64,000 bases of DNA from Lamellibrachia columna (taxonomy: Eukaryota; Annelida; Polychaeta; Sabellida; Siboglinidae). This document shows, in pieces, positions 23,401 through 36,900 of this stretch. Location of the stretch: positions 17,191,142 through 17,255,141 of the forward strand of contig OY759264.1 in assembly GCA_963662155.1 (NCBI GenBank), given 5' to 3'. Under the pieces are notes generated by a model that saw nothing but the letters and a program-made list of their open reading frames with translations, was not told where the DNA came from and did not search any database. Within the stretch, counting starts at the first letter, position 1; the number at the start of each line of letters is the position of its first letter. Made by a program: the position numbers and the translations under genes.

Positions 23401-24253
23401 TGGTGGCGTCGACAGAGACGTTTATTCAACTGGCTCAAATTGTAGGATGAACAATGAACATAAGTGACAACAACGAAGTGGCTGAACACTATGGAAAGAA
23501 GTGATAAACACAAAGCTGATTGTAGTGATATATCTTGTTATGATCATAAATGAAACACGTGGACAAGATTTAGCCCAAGTGAATAGAATTGGACTGAACA
23601 GATATTTGTCACAACATTGAGCAAAGAAACTGACAACTGTATTACGTGATTTGTGATACAATATCTGAAGTTCACTGAAACCATCTGGACTGCATCGAAT
23701 CAAGATTGAGTGAATTCACCTGCATCAGCCGACATTAAATGTCATAATTACAAGTACTGACATGACAACACAATTATATTACTTGACATGTCATGATTAG
23801 TGACATGAGTATGGGATGTCTGTGAAGTGATTCATGTGTGTGCACACCAGAACTGTAACATACACAATGCGTGTGTGTACAACATGTATACAATGTATGT
23901 GTACAATGTTGTACATGTTCACAATGTATATGTACAATATTGGCATAATGAAATGTGCGCATAACGAAATATGCACAAGGACATGTTAAATGCAAGGTAC
24001 TATATATACAAATGTGGACTAATGTGTATGCTTAATTTTATGTACAGTGTGTGTGACTGTGTGTACACAATGCACGTTCATGGATTGTATGTGGGGTTGT
24101 GGCTATAATACCGAGTGTGGGCACACGGTACTTAACGATATGGACTCAGAAGTCAGATGCGTGCAGCTAGGTTTGGCACAGACAAGCTTGTTTGTGTGGA
24201 TATTAATAGTATTAATGTCATTTACCCTTTACTATCATAAGTTATGTATTGTG

Positions 24254-24259
24254 AATAAA
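24254..24259 (+). terminator. candidate CACUL1 poly(A) signal
   Basis: AATAAA lies about 850 bases past the CACUL1 stop. It faces the opposing signal of the next gene at 24700-24705. Confidence 0.4.
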
Positions 24260-24699
24260 ATTAACTGTCTCCACGGTTGTTTGTTTGATACATGTAAAAA
24301 AATTTGCTATTGTAAGTAAATTCTATATGATCCAAATTGCCCAACCTAAATCAAAGCATTTTATTACGTACCTTTCGTGCACACTTATTACCGGTTTCAA
24401 CACTGCAGATTTTTCTTCATTATTTCACAACATTCCAACATATATGGGGAAAATATACTTAAAAGATACTTAAATGCAAAAATAGAGTATTTTAATATAA
24501 AATATAGACGTTCAGTGTTTTACATCCTGGTGACATCTGAGTAGAAACGGAACATTTTGCTATATGTGGATAGCAAGTTCCACCTCACAAGCTCTTCTCC
24601 CATAGATATGAAATAAGCCATGGGCTCGATTAAAAAGTGGACATAATATGATCATATGAATCAGTACGGAATCAACTAGATGCTATGAATAACATAATC

Positions 24700-24705
24700 T
24701 TTATT
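24700..24705 (-). terminator. candidate poly(A) signal of the large minus-strand gene
   Basis: TTTATT (AATAAA on the gene strand) lies 213 bases past the stop at 24918. Confidence 0.45.
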
Positions 24706-24917
24706 GTTCTTTACTAAAAATAATGGCGGCATCAATAAAGGGAGAACATTAATACAATATCAAGCATTGCATTCTGCGACATTATTATGTATTTTTTGCA
24801 ATTAAACTGACATCTGTCTTTGTTAGGTGTCTGCCTCATCATCAAAATCACAACAAGAAAGGTTTTCTATGTATATGAAAACACAATTTACTTACAGTTT
24901 ACAAAACATGCAAATTT

Positions 24918-27900
24918 TCAGCTCTGTAAGATGACGACTTTCTCGTCAACAAACTCGACGAGGGTATTAAAGAGTTCATCTGTAAACTCCTGAGAGTCGG
25001 TGACATATTTCTCGCAAAACTTTGCCACGATTCCCCCCGAAACAATGTCACATTTCGGTTCACTGATGTTCTGTTGCCGTACATGGAACTGGAGTCGATC
25101 ACACACGGCTTCAAGCACCTTCGATGTGACCGCATGGCAACCTGTGTCACCAGGGGGCTTTTGTGAGTGGCCAAGTCGCATGTTAGGTGCAACGGTCAAT
25201 GTGTGACCTTGACCCTGGGTTGACCCATGAACTGGAGGAGTTATGATGCGGTCAGGGACAGACGAAGCACCTGGAACAAAACATTAATATAATAAAACTT
25301 CCATAGTGCCTAAATCCTCAGGAACCTGAACTCGGAGGTGCAACAAACCAGAAATGTTAAACATGAGATCATAAACAGCCAGAAGTTTTCTGAGGAACCG
25401 CTGAGGATTTATTGTGGAAATGCAACTTTGTCAAAAAAAGTATATTGAATGTTTTGCAGAAATGTGTAGCTGTAGTTTCAGATGATTTTAAAGTGATGGG
25501 GAGTTCATTCAATATTTTGGGTGCAGCGACAGAGAACGTGCGCTTGCCAAAGTTACGCACTTAGTGTTAATTAAGAGCTTCTTTTAAGCAGAGATGAACA
25601 AGAAATAACGATAGGACATTTATACAGCTGTACTCAAATATCTGCGTAACAGAACAAAAGCAAACAATTTAAATACATTTATGCAACTTGGAATGACTGA
25701 CTGTTTCAATGCAAACACGATCCGATCCATCTGGTTATCATAACAGTATCAATACCACAAAGATATCCACCCATCAAGGCCTGTAGCATATGATAACATA
25801 ATCTATCCATCGTTTCTCACTTCCCGGTTTGTCCACCAAGGTGGGTCGTATCTATCCTATCCTATATATATCATATATATATCCTATGTGTACAGTGGCG
25901 TAACGATGCCAAGTGCCGCTGGGGGCAAGAGTAAAAAATGCTGCCCCCCCAAAAATAATCCAGTAATGGAATAGGTATCACTAGTTATATTGTTACACAC
26001 ACCAATATTGCCCCCTTCGCCCCCCCCCCTGTTACGCCACTGTATCTATGTATGTATGTATGTATGTATGTATATATGCAGGCACACAGACATATACCAT
26101 ATTTGACTTATTATTTTTTAATCAGCAATCTTCAATCCTAGGGACAGTTAGGAGGGTGAAGAAGCACTGCCAAGCAAGTCATCACCCACCGACACACTTA
26201 AAGGTGCCTCCTCAATTTTTTGCTAGTCTCATTTCAAATTCATTTTGCGAAAAACCAAACCTACCTAGAATCCATCGCCACATGCTAGCTCGTTTGTCCA
26301 ACTTTTCTATGTAGTTTTTGTGAAATTATCAGACAAACTATTAAATTACTTAATGCTTGTTCAAACGTGATCGGCGAGAGGATTGAAGTCATGCCCATGA
26401 TCGGCATTGATTTGTACAGTGTTTACCATTTTGGATATCCACCATTTTAATCCTTACCAGATCTAATGACTGAAATAAATTCTTTCGATGATAGGCATTT
26501 TTTATTAAACAGACTGCAAACATTACTACACATCTGGACATAAATTAACCGGATTTGCGATGGGCTGAACCATTTGAGGAAGCAGCTTTAATTAACCATT
26601 CACTCTTCCATGTACCTACCCCTCAAACTACCCCATACTGTCCACCCACCCATCAACCCTCACCTACACTGCCACTCCCATCTATCCTCCCTAGTTAAAC
26701 AATCTCAACGGATCTATTTCCATAATGTTCATGGTTTTGGGTATTTGATTAGGGTCCTGATTGCACATACACAACTAGAAGAGACTGGTAAGGATGAGGC
26801 ACGCCAAAGCACGGCCGACTATGTCCGTTTCTTAGAATGGATACTGCATATGTCACGCCTATTGTTTGCCTGCCTTACCACTGCTGTTTGCCTGCCTTAC
26901 CACTGCTGTTTGCCTGCCTTACCACTGCTGTTTGCCTGCCTTACCACTGCTGTTTGCCTCCCTTACCATTGCTGTTTGCCTGCCTTACCACTGCTGTTTG
27001 CCTCCCTTACCACTGCTGCTTGCCTCCCTTACCACTGCTGTTTGCCTCCCTTACCACTGCTGTTTGTCTGCCTTACCACTGCTATTTGTCTGCCTTACCA
27101 CTGCTGTTTGCCTCCCTTACCACTGCTATTTGTCTGCCTTACCACTGCTGTTTGCCTCCCTTACCACTGCTGTTTGTCTGCCTTACCACTTCTGTTTGCT
27201 TGCCTTACCACTGCTATTTGCCTGCCTTACCACTGCTATTTGCCTCCCTTATCACTGCTGTTTGCCTGCCTTACCACTGCGGTTTGCCTCCCTTACTGAT
27301 GCTATTTGCCTCCCTTACCACTGCTATTTGTCTGCCTTACCACTGCTGTTTGCCTGCCTTACCACTGCTGTTTGCCTCCCTTACCACTGCGAACTTCATC
27401 TCCAGCGTTTGACTCAAGTAGTTTTAAATATGTGGTCATCACCAAGTCTCCAACTCGGGACTGTACGACATTAGAAAGCATTGTTTACGAGACTGGCACC
27501 ATCTAGTGTGACAAAAGTGGCACCATCTAATGTGGAACACTTCTTTCACCATCTTTAGAAACAAACTTCCAGAACAGATTTGTAAAAATTTTCAAGCCTA
27601 AATTTTTTAATGTGCACTTGGTCAAATGCGGTATTATATATAACACATACATGTTTAAATGACAAATAAAAGCAGGCACAATCAACATCCCAAACAAAGG
27701 ATGTGACTTACCTTTGTACATGCTCGTTAGATGTGTCACCTTTGTGCTGACCTCCATGTCAAGGCCAGACAGTTGGTCAACTGTCCTACCTCTGGTCAAT
27801 GGGTCTGTCTCCCAAATGTTTGTCTGGTAACTTGACCTTTCACCTTGACTGTTTGTGTCAGCACCCCGTCTTGTAGCAGGGTAACTATACTGATCACCCC

Positions 27901-30900
27901 GACTGGTAGTATCATCACCCCATCTTGTAGCAAGATAACTGGACTTATCATCCCGACTGTTAGTGTCAGCACCCCATCTTGTAGCAGAGTAACTGGACTT
28001 ATCACCCTGACTGGTAGTGTCATCGCCCCATCTTGTAGCAGGATAAGAAGACTTATTACCCTGACTGGTAGTATCATCGCCCCATCTTGTAGCAGGGTAA
28101 CTAGACTGATCACCCTGACTGGTAGTATCATCACCCCATCTTGTAGCAGGGTAACTAGACTGATCACCCTGACTGGTAGTATCATCGCCCCATCTTGTAG
28201 CAGGGTAACTGGACTTATCATCCCGACTGTTAGTGTCAGCACCCCATCTTGTAGCAGAGTAACTGGACTTATCACCCCGACTGGTAGTGTCATCGCCCCA
28301 TCTTGTAGCAGGGTAAGAAGACTTATTACCCTGACTGGTAGTATCATCGCCCCATCTTGTATCAGGGTAACAGGACTTATCACCATGACTGCCAGTGTCA
28401 GTACCCCATCTTGTAGCAGGGTAACTGGACTTATCACCCTGACTGCTAGTGTCAGAACCCCATCTCGTAGCAGGGTAACTGGACTTATCACCCTGACTGC
28501 TAGTGTCAGAACCCCATCTAGTAGCAGGGTAACTGGATTTATCACCCTGACTGTTAGTGTCAGAACCCCATCTAGTAGCAGGGTAACTGGACTTATCACC
28601 TTGACTGCTAGTGTCAGCACCCCATCTTGTAGCAGGGTAAGAGGATCTCTCACCCTTCGCAACGTAGGAGGATCTCTCACTCCCTTCATAAGTGTCTGCA
28701 TTCCTACTTGCAACAGGGTAATTACTCTTGTCACCCCTACTTTTAATGTCCATACCCCAATTTGTACCTGTCCTATCAATGCCTGTACCCCAACTTGCAG
28801 AAGTACCACTTTTGTCACCCCTACTTCCCAAGTCTGCTTGACAATTTGCAGTAGGGTAATTGCTCTCACTACCTGTTCTACTAGTGTCTGCCCCCCTATT
28901 CACAGAACGGTAACTGCTTTTACTACCCTTGTCAGCATCAGTGTAAATGCTCTTGCCACGCCTTTCTGTGTTACCCTTTGGAGCTAAGTAACTGCTCTTG
29001 TCACCCATGCTACCCGTACCCCAACTCTTATTTACCCTACTCCACTTTGACTCCGAATTATCACAGGTCAAACTGGATGTCATGTTGATGTCAAATCTAT
29101 CATCTGAATCTGTGCATACAGTGTCAGCGTCGCCTGATGCCGACACGTCACTGGTGTCGGTGTACTGTACATCTGATGTAACGCTCTGGGAATGCCAAAG
29201 TTGGCGTCGCTTAGGGTTCAACTGGCCGCTGCGGCTGTGCGGATACACCACTGTTTGTAGACGCTTCAAGGCGTCATCTGGTGTTGAATGACCAACTTCG
29301 GGAATGATGGGTGGGGGAGGGACACTGAAATCAGTCCCAGGTGGGAGCGCCGGGAGAACGCCTGGAAGGGAACGAGAGGGAGCTGGAGGAGGAGTCATTG
29401 AGGGTTGACTCCATCTCGTAGTTCGAGAATATGACCTGCTATCTCGGGAAGACGTCTCAGCTGATGCTCTGTGCTTGGGTAGCGATATGTTTCTTGTCGG
29501 ATCTCCCAACACCGTCATTTGGTGGTTGACGCGAGTCAGCCCACTGTAGTCTCGCTTTACACCCACTGCTGGCGTCTCTTGGTTCACAGGGGACACACCA
29601 GGGGGCAGTGCATTCTGATCGAATGACAAAACCCCATACCCTTGAGTCGCTGTGACCCCTGGTGTCCGCTGCTTCAACGGTGATTCACTAGAGGGCAGTG
29701 CATCCTGATCAAATGACAAAACCCCATACCCTTGAGTTGCTGTGACCCCTGGTGTCCGCTGCTTCAATGGTGATTCACTAGAGGGCAGTGCATCCCGGCC
29801 GAATGACGACACACCATACCCTTGACTCACTGCGTCTGCTGGCACTTGCTGCTTCAAAGATGGCAGTGCATTCTGGCTGAATGACGACACACATGACGAT
29901 AACTCAGACGATTCATCAACTTGAGCGTGCTTCACAAACTTCTTGCTCGTCGGCGATGAACACTGTCGTTTAAATGACACAACCCTAGTTGGTGCCACAG
30001 GGCCAGATTTCGCCATGCTGGAGCTGGATTTCTTCAGGTATGTCTCGACACTCACAGAGTCCACTTGGAAGACGTTCCACTGGGCCCAAACGCCAGAGAG
30101 TGGCGGGTTAAAGTCGTTCTGTGCCATTTGTTCAATGCGGTGCTGGTGAACCTTCACTGTACCCATGATAGAGCCGAAGACATCCTCATAACGCGGCTCA
30201 TCAGGAAGCTTCTCAAGCGTGATACGCACATTGCAGATGGAGCTGCTCAAAGATTTGATGTTGTGCAACTTCTGTTTCAGCTCCTGAACAAAACATGACA
30301 CACCAAAATGAAACGAGGCATTCTATAATGAAACAAGTTACATCAAAGTGAAAGAAGAAACACAAAAGTAAAAGCAGAGACACCACAGAGAAAGGCGACA
30401 CACCAGGGTGATAACTGAGAACAGTGTGAAATACTGTCCTATCAGAAATGCATGCATAATTCCTGCTACGTTGGTATTAGAAACGAACGAACCTGTAAGT
30501 AGGCGTAGGTGACCAGATACATCTCCTGCTGTGACATGCAGGTCCACAGTTTGATGCAACTCCCCGAGTGCAGTGGCTTGGGCTGTTCTGGGTAGAGTCC
30601 ACACACAGTGGCGTGATTAGCCACCAGCACAGCCTCCTGGAGATAAGGGGAGACATGGCAAGACCACAGGGCTTTGTAATTATATAAATAAAATTCCAAT
30701 AACCCCAAAAAATTTGATAGACTCGATCCCTCACACCCACTTGTATAAAAACAAGGGAAAATTGGAAGCACTGTACATGCATTGCCAGTGCAGTGAATGA
30801 TAAACTGATTATGGCAACTGGGAAAAACTAACAGAAAAACATATCTTTCTAACAATTGTTTTGTGATAATCTGAATGGACTCTTTACCATCCTAAACAGA

Positions 30901-33900
30901 TTGTTTTGGGATTATTGGTATATTTTTATATTTACAAAGCCCCTAAACATACTTGGAACTAGGACGCATCAAACTGAAGAGTGAGTTTAAAATCAGAAGT
31001 GAACACAATGGGACGTACCTGGAACCAGGACGCATCAAACTGTCGGTGAGCATAAAGGAAGAGAACAATCTCACGGTGTGTTTGTAGACGCATCTCCACA
31101 ATGTCCTTGGAGGCGAGACCAGCGATGCAGTGGGAGTAGATCTGAAGCAGGATCTGAGGCACCTTCTTCTCCATGGCAACCCGCAGCAACTCATCAAAGA
31201 TGGCACTCAGGTCTACAGCAGCGAACGATAAGGGTGTAAAAATACATCAAACAATCAATAGTCAATGAGACGACACAAAAACAATTATTAGGGGCAAATA
31301 ACTTTGGTATTTTGGACAAGCTGATGTATTTTATAGCGCTTAATTTGGTACCAAAACAGCAACCCTTTACTTTTGAGATACTATATTTTTCCTTCATATT
31401 TTGTTCTAATATTTATGGCTGAATTATGTAAATACGTCCCTGAAAATGTGTCTCTAAGCCTAAGATGATACATCACAAAACAGTACTTACCTATTAATTC
31501 TTTGTAGTCTGACAACTCTTCAAAATCTACAAAATGGCATGAATACCACTGTGAATAGTAAAATAAAGAAAGTTGGTTGTAGCTTGGTAGGTCAACATTG
31601 TAACCAGAAATAAAAACCAGTGCAACCTACTAAATGGCCTAACGTAAAGTGCAGTAAATTACAGTATCTCATGCAAATGTAAAGAACGTTATCTGATCAC
31701 GAAAATGCTGGCGATCATAACTCAATGACATGCAATGATAACATCCGATGTATTTGAGAGAATCGTGGGATGTTTAGCTGATTTATGGGCAAAAAGGGGG
31801 AACTAGACACACAAGGGTGATAATGTAAGTCATCAAGTCATGTGACATTAGGGCACTGACCTTCACCGCTGTCCTGACACAGGGCGACAAACAGGAACTG
31901 TGTGAGGGCGAACATCTCTGTGACATAGGGCACTTCACCCCGCAGCGACGACTCACGCAGTAGTTGGCACACCTGCCATAAGGTGGCGCTGCAGATGCGC
32001 AACTGTATGCGACGACACATGGTGTTGTCTCTGTACAACCAGTGGTTCTCTGCAGGGCAGACGGTAAGACACTTTGGTGATAGCACATCTAGTCAATTAG
32101 ACATCAAGTTATTTTGTACTGGCAACTAGAGATTGAATATTACACATAAGTACACATTAAAAAAAATTATATACAATAATGTAATAGAGCATTACATTTT
32201 GTACAAAAATATTATCCCCATACAGTATTATATAAACAGGCAAGGGTGCAATTTTAAAACAGACAATATAATGTTAATATAAAAATATTGCTACCGTTCA
32301 GTTATTTACAAATAAAATGTTCAAATGAGTTCATGGTTACTGCAAAAGATTTCTTTTTATACATTTTTATCGTATCTGCTTGAACTATGCTGTGAACATG
32401 TCTTTTGTGGTTCGTTATAAGTTAAAGATTAACACATGATGAGTCTACAACAAACTATACAAATTTATTTTGAGTTGACATATCATCAGATCTGACAGAC
32501 TGCTGGCATGTCTTCAGACCTGAGTTGACAGACTGATGTGTTGACATGTCATCAGATCTGACAGACTGCTGGCATGTCTTCAGACCTGAGACCAGAGTTG
32601 ACAGACTGATGTGTTGACATATCATCAGATCTGACAGACTGCTGGCATGTCTTCAGACCTGAGACCTGAGTTGACAGACTGATGTGTTGACATATCATCA
32701 GATCTGACAGACTGCTGGCATGTCTTCAGACCTGAGACCAGAGTTGACAGACTGATGTGTTGACATATCATCAGATCTGGTTTCAAGATTATTTATATGA
32801 TGCAACGTTTCCGTTTGCAGTTTCTGTTTAAACGTTTCTGTTTGCAGACGGAACAATTTCAGAGGTACAGTCGCTAGATGTACACACCTTCCAGTATTTG
32901 TTTCAGCATGTCTATGTCACTGTGTTGAAGACAGGCATCCATCACTGCCTTGGCAACCATGAAGTACTTGTCTGAACTTCCCTAACAAACACACAAAACT
33001 TGATTGAACATACAGCCTTGACCACTGTCGATCGATGATTGGCCAGAACATACTGCCTTGACCACTGTCGGTCGATGATTGGCCACTGCTCAAAATCATT
33101 GGTCAAATTGGATCAAGCCCCAATTCCACTGGCATAATCGTAGCCTCAAATTGGCCTGGCTAGTTGGTCTTGCGGCAGTGTTTACACAATCGATTTTACA
33201 AACCAAATGTGGTGCTAATAGGTCTCGATTTGATGCCAAACCTGGGTGGAAAATATCCTTGGCCATCAGGACAGACTACAGCAGATGGGTTAAAGCAGTG
33301 TTTTCTCTATATAGAGGCATACCTTATGACATATGCAAGCAATGCATATGTTCCCCACAAGGCGACAGCTTATCACCTGTGCTGTTTATGTGCTACCTTG
33401 CTGTGACTCTGATTGCGGTCAGACAGAAAACAACTAGGCCTGACCCATCCATTTCGACCCTGGGCATGCCACTGGAGTGTAGACGATGTGAACTTCAGAG
33501 AAGAACGAGAGCCACTGGGCGCAGTCCTGTTCACATTAGATAACGTTGTATTCTGGTCTTTCTGGAATGCGTGGATGCGCGAGACCAAAATATCACTGGA
33601 CAAGTGAATGCTGATGTACAATGCGATGGCCATCCCAGTTATGCTGTATAACTGCAGCAGCTGGGCAGTTCCAACCACTATGCTTCACAAACTAAATGCC
33701 TGCCATAGACGCCACCTGCAATCGATATTGGACATGCCCTGGCTTAATGGGATCATGCGCTGTGGCACAGGACCGCTGTCACAGCAAGTACAGAGGATGC
33801 GTAGATCCAAGTTCAGCCATGTGTTGCACATGCCCGAGGATACCCTGCATAACTGGCTCTGCAGTTTGCGGTTGCTGGGTCAAACCGATACAGGGGCCGA

Positions 33901-36900
33901 GTTGGTAGACACCACCAACCTACTTAATGTGTTGTGCTCAGACGTCAAATAGAAGAGCATCTGGCTGCGGTCGGGCAGAGACCTTGTAACGCTCAGAGGG
34001 ATGGCGACTGACTGGACAAGATGGCACAGACTATGGGAGGACTGGTTGCAACCCTAAGATGTCCCCCGACTATTTCTGTCGCAGGAACAGTAATCATTCA
34101 TTCATTCAAGTAAACATATTTCAAGATTAAGCAAATACGATAAGGTAGGTCATAGGCCAAATACAAACAGACCTATTTTAGCCACATATGTAACGTTAAC
34201 CATATGTTAGTCACAGACGTAAAGTAACCCCCGAGTTAGTTAACAAGTTGACACTCACGTGTTGTCACATTGTGTCATGGCCGCTCACTGGTGCACAAAA
34301 TGACATTATGAATGAGAAGACAATACACAAAAGATTTCATAAGGAAGCTGGTGAGGAGTCAATTACAATGGGCTGGGCACATGATAAGAATGGAAGAGAA
34401 ACAGTCAACAAAGAGAGCGGATGTGCTCAAAGCATAGGGCAGGAGAAAGGGAAGACTGCAGCTGAGAAAAGAGATTTGGCGGGATTGGGAAAGGAGAACA
34501 AGAGATAAGGGGAGTGTAGACGGGTGGAGGAGATGGCAGTGAAACAGGATCAGTGATGAAAGAAGGAAAGCAAAACTCGAGGACCAGTATCGATGTCAGC
34601 CTCCCCCTGGACTTCAGGGACAAAGAGGAGAGTAACAACACATCCACATGCACACGCACGCACACACACACGCACACAAACCTGATTACTGTAGACCTTT
34701 GCGCCACGGCTGCATAGTCGTGTGATGACGCCATAAACATGTTCCTCATGTGACTGTTGCACACACTGCTCTATGAGTCCAAGTCCAATCTGCCCCAGGT
34801 AGTCCGTGAACAGATGCGCTTCCACTGTCACATCATAATTAGCATATTAAAGGAGATGCACAACAGTTTACATTAACTGATATACAGCTAATTGAGGGTT
34901 TCGTAACCCAAATCTCTTAATTTTTTTCACATCAAAACATATAAAAAATTACAATTTATACTTCCATATTTTAACCTTTGTTGTTGTAGTAGTCTTGGAA
35001 ACAGTGTTGACACATTGTAAAGCAGTGTTGACACATTTAAAATAAATGTTGACACATTGTAAAGCAGCGCCAACACATTGTAAAGCAGTGATCAGCCACT
35101 AGTTGGTGTTATACCAAGGGGAATCTTACACGCCATAATTATTCAAGACTTTCGCCACTCATTCTCCATCACACATAACATCCCTTGAAATAGAAACCTG
35201 CCCAGACATAATCCAAATTTACAATTTATTTAATATTTCTACTACCAAAGTAGAACTGTCACTGACAACACAAAAATGACTTGTCCAGTTAACAAAATCG
35301 GTCAAACCCACCTTCTATATTTGTCCTCTGAAGTCCAAGCAGAAACTGGTCGAGCCGATCGGTCAAATCATCAATGTCTTTTGTAATGACCATTACCATG
35401 GCATCAAGATGCTGCGGCCAAATGCCATGGTAACGACCAAGGAGTTTGCGGAAAACTAGAGCGAGTCCGTCCCACAATGTTTTGTCCATGTTGTCCGCAC
35501 TCAGGCACAGCTACAGGCAACACACAGAGACATCAATGCAGCCAGTACGGGTGTTCACACGGGTCATAGACGAGGTCACACAGGGGTCATGGTGTTTGAC
35601 AGAGGTCGTGGAAGTGTTCAAACACTTGTGACCTGTCATAGACAAGGTCATAGGCAGTCATAGAGGTGTTCACACACAGTTCATAGAGATGCTCACACAT
35701 GACATGGGTCATGTATTCAAACAGAGCATGGGGTTCACATATAGGTCATGAATGTGTTCACGCATAGCATGGTATTCACATATAAGTCATATAGGTGTTC
35801 ACAAATACCATGGTGTTCACATACATGTAATGGAAACAAGACATGAAAATAAGACAACATGAATAGAGTGACACTATTTTATCAAGTCCATACATGAAAT
35901 GTAACACAGAATAAAAACTGTGGCCTTACATCAATTTATGATGAGTTCACTAGCTGCTTTACAAATTGTTCTCATAGATTTTGAAGATGCAGACAGGACA
36001 AAATAAAGTACAAGTGTCTTCATGGAAGTTACAAGCCATAATGGGGTCAGGGCAGTGTGGGTGCCCCATACCAACCTACCTGTATGGAGCGCATGTAGCT
36101 GTTGCCAGAGACTGAATGATTGTGGTCTGACCCCACCACATGCTGGCTGTGGCGATGGTCTGATCCTGCCACCTGCTGGCTGTGGTGGTCTGACCCCACC
36201 ACCTGTTGGCTGTGATGGTGGTCTGACCCCACCACCTGCTGGCTGTGGTGATAGTCTGACTCCGCCACCTGCTGGATGCCTGTGTCAACACTCAGCCTCA
36301 TCATTTTGCTGTCGCGTCCATCAAACTTGTGATGTTCTGCATTGTTAGCCAGTCTCTTGGACGGTGACATTGTCTCGGACGAAGATATTGACCTGCAAAG
36401 TGTGAGCAGAGGCTACAAAATGGTTTCTTTGCATCAATCTCAGCTCACTGAAGGTCGGCTCGCACAAGTGATTGCCCAATCGTGGCGCAAGAATTGGTCG
36501 TGTAAACATGTGACATGGTGTTGCCTGACCAACTGGGAGACAACTTGTTCATGCAGACTGTTCTTTAGGCTGTTCAAGTTTAGTTCAAATAAAACTAGCA
36601 TGTACACTGGGGTGTTTGTTAGTTACACTACATACAAAACCTAAAACTGCAAAATGTATAATTTCAGAAGATAACATGTCTAAAACAAATGACTTACCAG
36701 TTGTCCTGCTTGTTGTGCGACTTGACCGAGGATGGAGGAACCATCCCAGCTGTCTTGTAAGATTTGACCGAGGACAAGTGGACCGTCTCGTCCGAGGACA
36801 AGTGGACCGTCTCATCCGTCTTGGCAGAGGACGAGAGGACTGTCTGATGCGTCATGTGCCAGATGCTTCCTCTCTCTGTCACACATTCTGCTCGTCTCTT

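Noticed and set aside
26610..27474. Open frames of about 200 codons with CLPYHC-like repeats
   Set aside because: Periodic 22-bp array with all forward frames open; no start context, no homology, intronic position.
27845..28987. 380-codon frame on the plus strand over the large gene's exon 11
   Set aside because: Antisense shadow of the 54-bp coding repeat; the minus frame joins neighbouring exons in phase and has the sensible composition.
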